From NCBI GenBank assembly GCA_030448185.1, contig JAUJNL010000047.1:1-40780 (forward strand): a DNA stretch of 40,780 nt, read 5' to 3'. Below the pieces are notes generated by a model. The model did not search any database, had not been told where the DNA came from, and saw only the letters and a list, made by a program, of their open reading frames with translations. Origin of the DNA: Cytophagales bacterium. GTDB taxonomy: Bacteria > Bacteroidota > Bacteroidia > Cytophagales > 172606-1. Shown piece after piece: positions 1 through 8,633 of this stretch. Numbering within the stretch: position 1 is the stretch's first letter; every line of letters starts with the position of its first letter. Both the position numbers and the translations under genes were made by a program.

Positions 1-70
1 CAGTCACATGCGCTCTAGTGCATAAAAATTGCAGAGTATACAATGGGTTTATTTACTACGAATAACCTGA

Positions 71-916
71 TTATCTAGCTATTTTTTCGGTGCGGTTCCA
101 GTACACAATGAGGTTATGTGAATCACGCCCGGCAGCTATTATATCCAGCTTCCCATCTTTGTTCAGGTCAGCTACCTGCAAATCTTCACAAGCCATTGTA
201 TTGTCATCTACCACGTACTCCTGCCACGCATGCGCGGTTGGGTCCTGGGATGCAAGCAAGCAGATACCCACCTTCTGGTCAGTATTCGGATTACGCCAGC
301 CCACTACGATTTGTGAATTTCCGGAGCCCAGCAAATCGGCACCGGCTAATGCATGGCCCTGGTTCATGTTTTCCTTCAGAATGTGGCGCGAATTGGTATC
401 TCCCGGCTTATAAATAGTAAGCTGGTTTCCATGCATAGGTTCTATAGCTGCTACAAAGGGCTGACCATTGACTCCAACGATGCGTCGTACTTCACCCACG
501 CCGAAATTATGTTCTACCCACGGCTGCTCCTCGGCCATTTGCCAGTTACCGCCTTGGCTGGTGAGTACCTTAATGCCTTCTTTGCCGCCCAGCCAGATAC
601 GGGTGCCATCCTGGTCTTCCAGCACCTCCAGGTTATGCGTCATATGCATAGAAGAATCGATTAAACGGTAATGCCAGGAGTCCCGTTCCGTCAGGTTTTC
701 GGCCATCACAAACCGCTTCCAGTCGCCATTGCGGTACCAGACTATCTGTTTCTGGTCGGCCAGCAGAATATCGGGTTTGCGGTCACCATCCACATCACCA
801 ATGGCCAGGCCATAACCAATACTGACGTTTTTATCCAGCACCTGCGCCTCAAATTTGGGGACCGGAGGCGGATTGAGAATACTCAGCAGGAAGAACAGGG
901 GTAAGAAAAGTGGCAT
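71..916 (-). CDS. Exported FG-GAP/VCBS repeat protein
   Basis: This 281-residue protein begins with a hydrophobic segment (MPLFLPLFFLLSIL) that looks like a signal peptide. Calcium-binding-type FG-GAP/VCBS motifs are visible near both ends: GDVDGDRKPDILLAD at about residue 40 and ADLNKDGKLDIIAAG at about 250. That fits one small beta-propeller, much shorter than the 1,000-residue VCBS proteins at the right of the window. It probably sits outside the cytoplasm in a binding or scaffolding role. No catalytic motif was seen and the ligand is unknown. It lies 194 bp downstream of the cyclophilin gene on the same strand, so cotranscription is possible but not shown. The frame is clean. Confidence 0.75.
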   Translation of the reverse strand: MPLFLPLFFLLSILNPPPVPKFEAQVLDKNVSIGYGLAIGDVDGDRKPDILLADQKQIVWYRNGDWKRFVMAENLTERDSWHYRLIDSSMHMTHNLEVLEDQDGTRIWLGGKEGIKVLTSQGGNWQMAEEQPWVEHNFGVGEVRRIVGVNGQPFVAAIEPMHGNQLTIYKPGDTNSRHILKENMNQGHALAGADLLGSGNSQIVVGWRNPNTDQKVGICLLASQDPTAHAWQEYVVDDNTMACEDLQVADLNKDGKLDIIAAGRDSHNLIVYWNRTEKIAR

Positions 917-1110
917 AAGCTAAAATTTAGAATGTCAGCATGCAGATAGTAGAATTGACAGCTTTCTTATAATCAATCTATTATAGTTTAAGAGCAGCGT
1001 TCAGATCAGTTTACAGTGTCTTTTGTCATTCCCGAAAGGAAAACCGGTTGGGAGAACAAGTTAAACTAAAACTCATAAAGGTTGCGTGCTTTCTGCTTCC
1101 AAAATATAAG

Positions 1111-1878
1111 CTACTGCGCCGTTATGCTGGCCGACTTGCCAATAACCCGGACCTGGACAGGAATTTTCTGCAAGGGCTTTTCGGCTTTTACGTCCGCTGG
1201 TACATTGGCAATGCTGTCTACGATATTTAGTCCTTCCACTACTTCCCCGAAAACAGTATATAGGCTATCCAGATGGGGGGCGCCGCCAAGGGTGGTATAC
1301 GTCTGGATTTGGTCCGGAAAGAAAATATGACCACTGGCATCCGACAGCGTCTTCAAACTGTCTTTGGTGAAGACAGTCCCGTGAACAATGTAAAAATCAT
1401 AGGGCGAAGATCCTTTGTCCCGGTCGTGGTGCGCCATGGCCAGGGCTCCCTTCTTATGAAAGAACTGCGGATCAATTTCGTGCGGAATCAGGAAAGTGTC
1501 CAGTTTCATACTCCGCTTGTCGGCGTACCCGGCCTGTACCATAAAGCCCTTGATGATCCGGTGAAAGTGGGCATTGTCAAAAAAACCATTCTTAACCTGA
1601 CGGATAAAATTGGCCCGGTGCAGGGGAGTCGTGGCGTACAGACGGGCCTTGATATTGCCAAAGGGAGTCGTGATAAGCACTAAATCCTCCTTGTTCTGTT
1701 CGCCGTACAGGGTTAATACTTTCCGGGCATTGCGTGGCGTAACTTTGGCCGTAGCCGGGTCCTTAATTTCCTCTTCCTTTTTGCCTTGACTGCACGCCCC
1801 CAGCCATAACATTCCCCCAAAAAGAAGTATCCAAATGAAATAGCTGGTCTGCCGGAATAATAAGTGGTGTTGAGTCAT
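1111..1878 (-). CDS. Cyclophilin-type peptidyl-prolyl isomerase, lipoprotein
   Basis: The 255-residue product has a lipoprotein signal ending in a lipobox (LWLGAC, Cys at about residue 29). The cyclophilin core follows, with FGNIKARLY at about residue 74, the active-site stretch FHRIIKGFMVQAG (Arg of the catalytic FHRxI motif) and a C-terminal VFGEVVEGLNIVDSIA. Family knowledge: these enzymes isomerise Xaa-Pro peptide bonds and help fold exported proteins. The lipobox places this one in the periplasm, anchored to a membrane. The insert between the two halves is longer than in E. coli PpiA, as is usual for Bacteroidota. The frame is intact. Its start codon lies 5 bp from a 48-bp-arm inverted repeat that fills the gap to the upstream peptidase gene. 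Confidence 0.9.
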   Translation of the reverse strand: MTQHHLLFRQTSYFIWILLFGGMLWLGACSQGKKEEEIKDPATAKVTPRNARKVLTLYGEQNKEDLVLITTPFGNIKARLYATTPLHRANFIRQVKNGFFDNAHFHRIIKGFMVQAGYADKRSMKLDTFLIPHEIDPQFFHKKGALAMAHHDRDKGSSPYDFYIVHGTVFTKDSLKTLSDASGHIFFPDQIQTYTTLGGAPHLDSLYTVFGEVVEGLNIVDSIANVPADVKAEKPLQKIPVQVRVIGKSASITAQ

Positions 1879-1883
1879 ATCTT

Positions 1884-2063
1884 CGATGTTCGATTAACTG
1901 CGTTGAGCCCTTCGGGGTTGGCGATGTTCGATGTTCGGTTTTTGGTGGTCGCGACTTGATTTGTTATATCTTTTCTCGTTCAATTGCTCCAGTTTTAACT
2001 CTGGAATGCAATATATCGAACATCGCCAACCCCGAAGGGCTCAACGCAGTTAATCGAACATCG
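1884..2063. repeat. Long perfect inverted repeat, 48-bp arms
   Basis: Arms 1884-1931 and 2016-2063 are exact reverse complements over 48 bp, separated by an 84-nt spacer. The outer and inner edges of each arm both carry the word CGATGTTCGA. The core includes GAGCCCTTCGGGGTTGG. The element fills almost the whole gap between the peptidase stop and the cyclophilin start. It could act as a transcript-end hairpin or mRNA stabiliser, or be a small non-autonomous mobile repeat. There is no T-tract typical of an intrinsic terminator. Confidence 0.9.
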
Positions 2064-2067
2064 GTAA

Positions 2068-4259
2068 TTAAAGGTTTCTCTCAATAAAGCTGGTCATCAG
2101 GTGGTAGAGGTGCACCCGGGAAGGGCCGCGTACGCCGTGGGCCTGATTGGGGTAGTAAAACGATTCGAATTGCTTACCCGCATTAATTAGAGCCTGGGCA
2201 AATGTAACGGAGTTCTGAAAGTGTACATTGTCATCACCCGTACCGTGAATCAGCAGGAATTTACCTTTTAGTTTCTCGGCGTGGTTAATGGGCGAATATG
2301 CGTCGTACCCTTCCGGGTTCAGTTGCGGAGTTTTGAGGTACCGTTCCGTATAAATAGTGTCGTAAAAGCGCCAGCTGGTAACGGGAGCTCCGGCAATAAC
2401 CGCTTTGAAATAATCGGCTCCCAGCGTGGCACACAGTGAAGCCATATAGCCACCGTAGCTCCAGCCATAGATGCCGATACGGCTTTTATCTACATAAGGT
2501 AGGGTGCCCAGGTATTTGGCCGCATCGATCTGGTCCTGCACCTCGTACTTGCCCAGGTTGGCATAGGTTACCTGACGAAAAGCAGTTCCCCGCCCACCCG
2601 TGCCCCGGTTGTCTACGCAGGCAATTACGTACCCTTTCTGCGCCATGATCTGGAACCAGTAGAAATCGCGGCTACCCCAGGAGTCCAGCACTTGCTGGTT
2701 ACCGGGGCCACCGTAGACGAACATCAGCACCGGATATTTCTGCCCGGCAATGAAATTAGTCGGTTTAATCAGGTAGCCATTCAGCGTAACCTGGTCAGGC
2801 GTAGTAAACTGGAAAAACTCTACGGGACTAATCTGAAACTTGTTAAGGGTAGCCTGCAGGTTTTCGTTTTTCTCCAGCACCTTCACTTGTTTGCCCTCCG
2901 GAGCCTGGTACAGGCTCACTTTCAGGGGCGACTCTACGGAAGAGTGATAGTCAAGGTAAAATTTGTGGTCGGGGCTGAATTCAATGGTATGCGTTCCTTT
3001 TTCGGGAGAAAGCCGGCGTTTGTTTTTGCCGGTTAACGAAACGCTGTATAACTGCCTTTCCAGCGGAGAAACTTCCGTAGAGGTATAGTAAACTATTCCT
3101 GTTTTTTCGTCCACTACCAGAAAGTCAGCCACTTCACAGTTGCCTTCAGTAAGCTGTCGGGTTAGCTTGACATTCATTTAGTAAAGGTAAAGGTGGCGAG
3201 CCACTCCGCTCACTGGAATGAATAAATCCCTTCCCGTTGGATAAGTACGTCCAGGTCGTCGGTCAGTTCCAGGTCTACGTACTTGTCGCTTTTTTCGGTT
3301 AGTACGGTGCTGGCTGTACCCGTTGCCGCATTGACATGAATAATATCCAGCCGGTTTTGCAGCCGGTTCATCCGGCGAATCGAAAGTACATTGGCATCGG
3401 CAGTCCAATTAATGCGTGGAATGTACATATCCGGCTCATTGCCGATGTCCAGCTGAACGGTCTCGCCCTTGTCGAGGTGATAGACGGAAATTTTAACCAC
3501 TGAATTCGGCTCCCCGGCTTTGGGGTATTTGAAGCGGTAATCCTTTGGATACAGCGAACCCCACACCTGCATATTATACTCTGGTACTTTCCGTTCGTCG
3601 AAAGTCCAGAAAGCTATTTTTTTTCCATCGGGTGACCATTCAAAAGCCTTGGCAAAGGCAAACTCCTCTTCGTACACCCAGTCGGTGCTGCCGTGAATAA
3701 TTTCGTTGAACTTGCCATCCGTCGTAACCGGCTTCTCACTACCCGAAGTCAAGTCCACCAGAAACAGGTTATTGTCCCGGGCAAAAGCTACCTTAGAACC
3801 ATCCGGGGAGAAAGTAGCATAAGACTGTTTACCGCCGGATGAAAGCTTGCGTAGTCCTTTGCTCCTGAGGTCGTAAATAAAGTGATCGGCTTTGGTTGAA
3901 TGGCGGTAAATACCCTGAGTACCACTGGAAAGGAGCATTTTGGTTTCATCCGGACTCAATTCATAACCATCAAAATCCTTCAGCCCGGCCTGGTTTCCCT
4001 GGAGAAGCTGATTCACATTGAGCAGCGTTTCGACTACATTGCCCGTGGTCACGTCATACTTAACAACTGAGGTAGTCCCGTCTTTTTCCAGGATGGAAGT
4101 ATAATACCGGCCATCTTTCATCCAGTTTACGCCCGTTACGGTTCGTTGGGCAAAAGTGCCCTTCAGGAAAATGTCTTCAACGGTAATCGTTTGTTTCTGC
4201 TGCGCTTGCGCCGTCAGGCCGATGAGCAGCAGGTAAATCAATCCATACGTTCTCTTCAT
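2068..4259 (-). pseudogene. Dipeptidyl-peptidase IV (S9B), broken by frameshifts
   Basis: Together the two halves encode a full-size S9B prolyl dipeptidase of about 725 residues. The N-terminal half (3210-4259) has a signal peptide and the propeller motif DWVYEEEFAFAKAFEWSP, whose Glu pair binds the substrate amino terminus. The C-terminal half (2068-3177) has the nucleophile motif GWSYGG, an Asp in GTGDDNVHF and a His in NQAHGV, so the catalytic triad is complete. Between them, at about 3180-3225, reading passes through all three frames within roughly 50 bp: IYSFQ stop, then FIHSSERSG, then RHLYLY stop, then MNVKLTRQL. At least two indels and one stop-creating substitution are needed to restore the frame. 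If intact it would be a periplasmic enzyme removing X-Pro dipeptides. A local sequencing error is an alternative to true inactivation. Confidence 0.85.
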
Positions 4260-4404
4260 AGATGTGTAAAGGCCAATGGTTAATAAAAGGTTGGTATGCA
4301 GGCCCTGAATAAAGCCGAAAGTTAGCCAAATGCGGGTTAATTTGAGAAGCAGCTTATTGTTGAACTGGCAAGTGCATCCATAATAAAAAAAATAGCAGGT
4401 TGGT

Positions 4405-4768
4405 GTGACTTTTCCCGGCTTCCTGCGACTAATACCATCAAACTATCACCTCGTTACCGTGGGGCAAACTTCTTTACAGGAACAATTTATTGGACTACTG
4501 GCCGCGCAGCAGAAGCTGATTCACAGCATTTGCAGTCTGTACTATTCCTCGCCGGAAGACCGAAAAGATTTGTTCCAGGAAATTGTACTTCAGTTATGGA
4601 AATCCTATGCTTCTTTCAACAATCAATCCAAAATTTCCACCTGGATATATCGGGTAGCCCTCAATACAGTCTTTTCCAGAATCCGCCGGGAAAAAGCCAG
4701 GCCCGAAACTGTGCCATTTTCCGACAAACTCTGGCAAATACCGCAACCCGAAGAACAGACAGCATTTC
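4405..4768 (+). pseudogene. ECF sigma factor, 3'-truncated (region 2 only)
   Basis: The reading frame opens at GTG 4405; GTG 4459 (VGQTSLQEQF) is an equally plausible start. It encodes sigma-70 region 2: a helix containing SSPEDRKDLFQEIVLQLWKS, then FNNQSKISTWIYRVALNTVF and a basic stretch RIRREKARPE. Sequence homologous to a sigma factor stops at about codon 120 after PEEQTAF. Region 4, needed for -35 recognition, is absent because the sequence switches at about 4768 into lgt coding sequence in another frame. The chimeric frame runs to a stop at 4797. It would not encode a working sigma factor. Confidence 0.8.
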
Positions 4769-5236
4769 GACCGGGTTGTCATTGCGGGGTCATTTAGTTT
4801 CTGGATACGGTTGGGTAACCTGTTTAACTCGGAAATTTACGGCAAACCGACGACCTTGCCCTGGGGCTTTTTATTCGTCCGGGAGACTGAGCCTGCCCTG
4901 TTGCCGGTCGTGCCTCGCCATCCAACGCAGCTGTACGAGGCCCTCTTCTGCCTGTTCTTGCTGGGATTGACGTTTGGGTTATGGAAGTTCCGGCAGCACC
5001 GCTTACCCGCAGGATTCATTGCCGGTATTTTTATCATTCTACTATTCAGTTTCCGGTTTCTGGTTGAATTTCTCAAGAATAACCAAGCTCATTTTGAAGG
5101 AGGTATGGGGCTGAATATGGGACAATTCCTAAGTATTCCGGCCATTGTAACCGGCATTATTATACTGGTTGCGGCCAAAAGAAATGGGCAAAGAGGAGCA
5201 TTTGATTTTGAAAGCCGTATTACGGAGGTCGGGTAG
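4769..5236 (+). pseudogene. lgt: Prolipoprotein diacylglyceryl transferase, 5'-truncated
   Basis: From 4769 the frame reads DRVVIAGSFSFWIRLGNLF and on to a stop at 5236, about 155 residues. The stretch GNLFNSEIYG matches the Lgt signature region (GNFINGELWG in E. coli). HPTQLYEALFCL, EFLKNNQAHFEGG and MGQFLSIPAIVTGIII are further Lgt landmarks, with membrane segments between them. The N-terminal half of the enzyme, including the first membrane helices, is missing. Lgt adds diacylglycerol to the lipobox Cys of lipoproteins and is normally essential in Gram-negative bacteria. The window encodes many lipoproteins, so either an intact copy lies elsewhere or the junction at about 4768 is a misassembly. 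ATG 4811 is only an internal Met. Confidence 0.85.
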
Positions 5237-5261
5237 GGAAGAATAAAGCTTACGGAATCCA

Positions 5262-5310
5262 TCTTACTTCCTACCTCCTCATTCCTGTCTCTTTCTTCTC
5301 ACTTCTTACA
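5262..5310. repeat. Degenerate pyrimidine-rich word repeat
   Basis: The gap after lgt holds a run of near-repeats of an ACTTCYTACC-like word on the + strand. The same kind of run, including CTCCTACCTCCTACC, occurs at 25152-25197. It looks like one arm of the degenerate-word inverted repeats seen elsewhere in the window. No partner arm was found nearby. Confidence 0.5.
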
Positions 5311-5343
5311 AACATCGTATATCGCCAATCAGACATAAAAACG

Positions 5344-5351
5344 TAGTTTTG
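5344..5351 (+). promoter_or_regulatory. Bacteroidota -7 promoter box
   Basis: TAGTTTTG matches the Bacteroidota housekeeping -7 consensus TAnnTTTG exactly. It lies 20 bp before the ATG of the DUF486 gene, giving a short leader. No convincing -33 TTG box was found at the usual spacing, so the call rests on one box. Confidence 0.45.
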
Positions 5352-5371
5352 CCGCTTCAAATCTTGATTTC

Positions 5372-5743
5372 ATGAGAGGCGTCTACTGTATTTTATTGCT
5401 GGTCCTTTCCAATGTATTCATGACCTTGGCCTGGTACGGGCACCTGCAGTTTAAAAAGGTGCCGGCGCTGCAAAACCTTGGTTTGTTTGCCGTGATTATG
5501 ATTAGCTGGGGGACAGCCTTCTTTGAATACATTTTTCAGGTACCCGCTAATAAAATTGGTTTCCGGGATAACGGTGGTCCTTATTCATTGTTTGAGCTGA
5601 AAACGATTCAGGAAGCAGTTTCGCTCACTGTTTTCACCCTGATTACTGTTTACGGGTTCCGGACCGAGAAACTGGCCTGGAACCACCTGGTCGGCTTCTC
5701 CCTGATTGTATTAGCCGTATTTTTTATTTTTAAGAAATGGTAG
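5372..5743 (+). CDS. DUF486 (DMT-like) small membrane protein
   Basis: The 123-residue protein is very hydrophobic, with about four predicted membrane helices, and ends in FFIFKKW. It carries sequence typical of the DUF486 branch of the drug/metabolite transporter superfamily: MTLAWYGHLQF, SWGTAFFEYIFQVPANKIG and YSLFELKTIQEAVSL. The length is normal for the family. The function is not established; small DMT proteins often act as dimers. The ATG at 5372 is 20 bp from a TAGTTTTG promoter box. The stop is immediately followed by a 30-bp-arm inverted repeat that separates it from the MoxR gene. Confidence 0.88.
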   Translation: MRGVYCILLLVLSNVFMTLAWYGHLQFKKVPALQNLGLFAVIMISWGTAFFEYIFQVPANKIGFRDNGGPYSLFELKTIQEAVSLTVFTLITVYGFRTEKLAWNHLVGFSLIVLAVFFIFKKW

Positions 5744-5849
5744 GCTGATTAGCCGATGTGCCTATGTGCTGATAGGTTAATGTTAATATAGTTAAATTGC
5801 CCTATTGTTAATTTATTCAATCAGCACATAGGCACATCGGCTAATCAGC
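5744..5849. repeat. Inverted repeat, 30-bp arms
   Basis: Arms 5744-5773 and 5820-5849 are exact reverse complements over 30 bp with a 46-nt AT-rich spacer. The arm begins GCTGATTAGCCGATGTGCC and contains the near-repeated words GCTGAT, GATGTGC and TATGTGCTGAT. It starts on the base after the DUF486 stop codon and ends 11 bp before the MoxR ATG, filling the gap. Its place resembles the element at 1884-2063, but the arm sequence is different. Confidence 0.9.
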
Positions 5850-5860
5850 ACATTAACGAC

Positions 5861-6847
5861 ATGGAAATCACTGAACTCGACCGCATTAAACTACACCAGT
5901 TCAAAATCAGGCAGGTGATTACGGAAGTAGGCAAAGTAGTCGTAGGACAGGAACGGATGCTGAACCGCCTGCTGATCGGCCTGTTTACCAACGGACATAT
6001 TTTGCTGGAGGGCGTACCGGGCCTGGCGAAAACATTGATAATCAACACGCTTTCCCGGGTATTGCACCTGCACTTTCAGCGAATTCAGTTTACTCCCGAC
6101 CTGCTGCCGGCTGACCTGGTGGGCACGATGGTCTATAACCAGAAAACCGGCGAATTTGAAGTGAAGAAAGGCCCTATCTTCGCCAACCTCATCCTGGCCG
6201 ACGAAGTAAACCGGTCACCGGCCAAAGTGCAGTCAGCCCTGCTCGAAGCCATGCAGGAGCGGCAGGTAACTATCGGCGAAACGACTTTTAAGCTGGATAA
6301 ACCGTTTCTGGTACTGGCCACCCAAAACCCCGTAGAACAGGAGGGTACCTACCCTTTGCCGGAAGCCCAGGTAGACCGGTTTATGATGAAAGTGTTTGTA
6401 AGTTACCTGGAAAGGGCGCAGGAACTGGAGGTAATGCGGCGCATGGCAAATGTGAACTTTCGCGGAGATGTAAATATTGTGCTGGATAAAGAAGATATTG
6501 CGGCCATCCGGGATGAGATCAACAAGATAACTATTTCGGAAACGCTGGAAAAATATATTATTGAGCTGGTCTTTGCGACCCGTCGTCCGCTGGATTACGG
6601 ACTGAAAGAGGAGGCGGCCTATATCCAGTTCGGCGCTTCTCCGCGGGCCAGCATCAACCTGAACCGGGCCGCCAAGGCCATTGCCTTTATGAATGAACGG
6701 GATTATGTATTGCCCGAGGATATTAAGGAAGTGGCTCACGATGTACTCAACCATCGTCTGATCCTTAACTATGAAGCCGAAGCGGATGGGATTAACCCTT
6801 CGCAGATTGTAGAAATGATCCTGAAAAAAGTAGCCATCGGCAGATAA
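5861..6847 (+). CDS. MoxR-family AAA+ ATPase
   Basis: The 328-residue protein has a full MoxR ATPase core: Walker A GVPGLAKT at about residue 53, Walker B ILADEVNRSPAKVQSALLEA at about 110, sensor 1 ATQNPVEQEGTYPLPEAQ followed by the arginine-finger region DRF at about 150, and the C-terminal lid with FGASPRASINLNRAAKA. MoxR ATPases act as chaperones that mature or insert metals into partner proteins, usually with a VWA-domain (DUF58/Bat) partner encoded just downstream. No such partner follows here; the next genes are ferritin-like and on the other strand. The start at 5861 gives the normal N-terminus. The frame is intact. Confidence 0.95.
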   Translation: MEITELDRIKLHQFKIRQVITEVGKVVVGQERMLNRLLIGLFTNGHILLEGVPGLAKTLIINTLSRVLHLHFQRIQFTPDLLPADLVGTMVYNQKTGEFEVKKGPIFANLILADEVNRSPAKVQSALLEAMQERQVTIGETTFKLDKPFLVLATQNPVEQEGTYPLPEAQVDRFMMKVFVSYLERAQELEVMRRMANVNFRGDVNIVLDKEDIAAIRDEINKITISETLEKYIIELVFATRRPLDYGLKEEAAYIQFGASPRASINLNRAAKAIAFMNERDYVLPEDIKEVAHDVLNHRLILNYEAEADGINPSQIVEMILKKVAIGR

Positions 6848-6849
6848 TT

Positions 6850-6965
6850 TCAGTAATGGTAAATGTTGAATGCTAAATGCTCAATGGAAGATGTGATACA
6901 TTGCTGATTGTAAAATATGTATCTTCTTGTATTTAGCATTTAACTTTTAGCCTTTAGCATTACCG
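6850..6965. repeat. Imperfect inverted repeat of AATGCTAA-like words
   Basis: Left of a short spacer lie near-repeats such as TGAATGCTAAATGCTCAA (about 6867-6884). To the right lie complementary forms such as TTTAGCATTTAAC and CTTTAGCATTACC (about 6931-6964). The arms pair only partly. The organisation is again an inverted repeat filling the gap just after a gene (MoxR). Confidence 0.6.
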
Positions 6966-7045
6966 GCAAGTTCTACCGATGGCTACTTTGTAACACTAGT
7001 GCGAAACTTTATTCAGGGGAATCAAACCCTATTCCACCCTAGAGG

Positions 7046-7860
7046 TTATACTAAGAACAGAGAGGCAATTGCCGTTACTTCTTCTTTGCTCAGCGGCTCG
7101 TCGAAAGACTCAGACACAGCCTCTGCGCCAAAAGTAGTAAGCGTAGTTACATCAACGCCGCCTTGGGTAGTCTGTTCTTCACCTTTATAGACGGCCCGTG
7201 TAGCTGCCGGCATACCGGCATATTGCCCAGTTTATCCAACGTGATCCAGCCTTGCTGAGCCCGCAGTCTGCGTACCCTTGCGGCGTGCCGGGCCTCCACG
7301 GAATGTATTTGCAGGGCAGCCGTCAACACGGCACCATTGCCGATCAAATTGCCAGCCTGACCTTTATAGGCCCGAACCCCGGTATCTTCAAATGCCTGCG
7401 ACAACACCAGGAAATCCCCGTAGCTTCCGAAAGGATCAAAGGCGCCACCAACGGTGAAGTCAAACTTTGGTTTTTCAATCGGAGTACCGCCCAGAGAACT
7501 GATAGCAGACTTCAGGAATTCAACGTGCTGTGATTCGTGCTTGCTGATCTGCATGAAAATCTGCTGCTGGAATCCTTCTACCGGAATCACTTTAGAATCC
7601 AGCCCTTTCAGGTAAAATTCGCTTTCCAGGTACTCAAGCAACAGGGCAAAATTCAATACGTCGGTAATGCTGCCATCAGCCGCCATTGCTTTCTGACTGC
7701 CCGCGGCGGTAACGGCGCCAAAAGAGACTGCTCCTAAGGCCAGTTTCTTACCGAAATCACCCAAATGACGGAACACATCCCGTCGACTGGTGTTAGCCAA
7801 GTGTTCTTCCAGATTGAGCTTGTTTTTGTCAACCGACTCAATGAGATTAAATATGTTCAT
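7046..7860 (-). pseudogene. Ferritin-like (Ferritin_2) exported protein, frameshifted
   Basis: The open frame from 7860 carries a twin-arginine-like exported N-terminus (SRRDVFRHLG followed by a hydrophobic stretch) and a ferritin-like four-helix domain. Candidate metal ligands are EYLESEFYLKG, KHESQHVEFL, AFEDTGVRAY and SVEARHAARVR. After LGNMP an 8-bp tandem duplication (7206-7213 and 7214-7221 on the + strand) shifts the frame to an early stop at 7147. In the restored frame the protein continues PAATRAVYKGEEQTTQGG and ends IASLFLV with a stop at 7046, giving about 268 residues. The ferritin core is complete upstream of the shift, so the truncated product might still fold. Its likely role is iron or oxidative-stress handling outside the cytoplasm. 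The upstream neighbour is a paralogue 26 bp away, so the two probably form an operon. Confidence 0.85.
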
Positions 7861-7886
7861 GAGAATTAGATCTTTAGGGTGAGTGA

Positions 7887-8633
7887 TTATTGGAGAGAGC
7901 TGCCGTCAAGTTTATAGGCAATGTAAGGCGCCACCATCGTAAGAACCTTAGCAGGAGCAAAAGCCTGATCTAAACCGTTCATATCCACGACATCATCGCC
8001 GGCAAATGAAGTAGGGCTCATCGAAAAGTCGTTGGCAAAGATCACTTCCCGAACCTGAGCCGCGTGCCGGGCTTCTACTGATACTATTTTACCAGCGAGT
8101 AGTAGGTAGTCCGTTGATTTGAGCAGTTTGCCAGCGCCATTATAAGCCGCTACGCCCAGGTCTTCAAAGGCACTGGCGGTGCGCCAGATACTCATCCGGT
8201 CATTGAAATCGATAGAGCTGAAGTTGAATTGCAGATCAGGAATGGCATTTTTACCCAGGGCGGCTTTAAAAAAATCACGGTGTATTACTTCGTGTTTCTG
8301 AATGTCCGCCAGAATGTCCTGCTCTTGCGCATCGAACATAGAACCAAAGCCCGTGGTTTCTACCACCTTAGTGTAAAAGGCAGCTTCCAGTTGTTCCAGG
8401 GCAAAGGCGTAATTAAGCACCCCCAAGTCACCGCCACCCAGGCGGATCAGATTGTTTACGGTCTCATCGGCATCGTCGCCTTTTAGTTGTTCCAGGTAAG
8501 GCTCACACCCGGAAAGCAGGATGGCCGTAGTGGCAGTAGCAAAGCCAGCCGAACGCAGAAAAGCACGGCGTTTCAAAGCAGAAGTATTCTCGCTTGAATC
8601 TTCGCTTGGCTTCTTCGGAAGAAGTGTTTGCAT
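7887..8633 (-). CDS. Ferritin-like (Ferritin_2) protein, Tat/lipoprotein
   Basis: The N-terminus contains a twin-arginine-type motif KRRAFLRSAG, a hydrophobic stretch and a lipobox LLSGC (Cys at about residue 43), so export with lipid anchoring is likely. The ferritin-like domain carries LEQLEAAFYTKV, KHEVIHRDFF, AFEDLGVAAY and SVEARHAAQVREV, which supply the repeated Glu and Glu-x-x-His ligands of a di-metal four-helix bundle. The family (PF13668-type, also called desiccation-related or Rds1-like) has no firmly assigned reaction. The gene is intact (248 residues) and is the first of a two-gene operon with the paralogue at 7046-7860. Confidence 0.87.
   Translation of the reverse strand: MQTLLPKKPSEDSSENTSALKRRAFLRSAGFATATTAILLSGCEPYLEQLKGDDADETVNNLIRLGGGDLGVLNYAFALEQLEAAFYTKVVETTGFGSMFDAQEQDILADIQKHEVIHRDFFKAALGKNAIPDLQFNFSSIDFNDRMSIWRTASAFEDLGVAAYNGAGKLLKSTDYLLLAGKIVSVEARHAAQVREVIFANDFSMSPTSFAGDDVVDMNGLDQAFAPAKVLTMVAPYIAYKLDGSSLQ

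Noticed and set aside
90..904. Several + strand open frames antisense to the small VCBS gene
   Set aside because: They are shadows of a clean coding frame with signal peptide and FG-GAP motifs on the other strand.
3178..3408. A programmed frameshift in the peptidase IV gene
   Set aside because: More than one frame change plus a stop is needed, no slippery heptamer is evident, and the family is not known for recoding.
5861..6847. MoxR-Bat operon
   Set aside because: No DUF58 or VWA-domain genes follow; the MoxR gene appears to stand alone.
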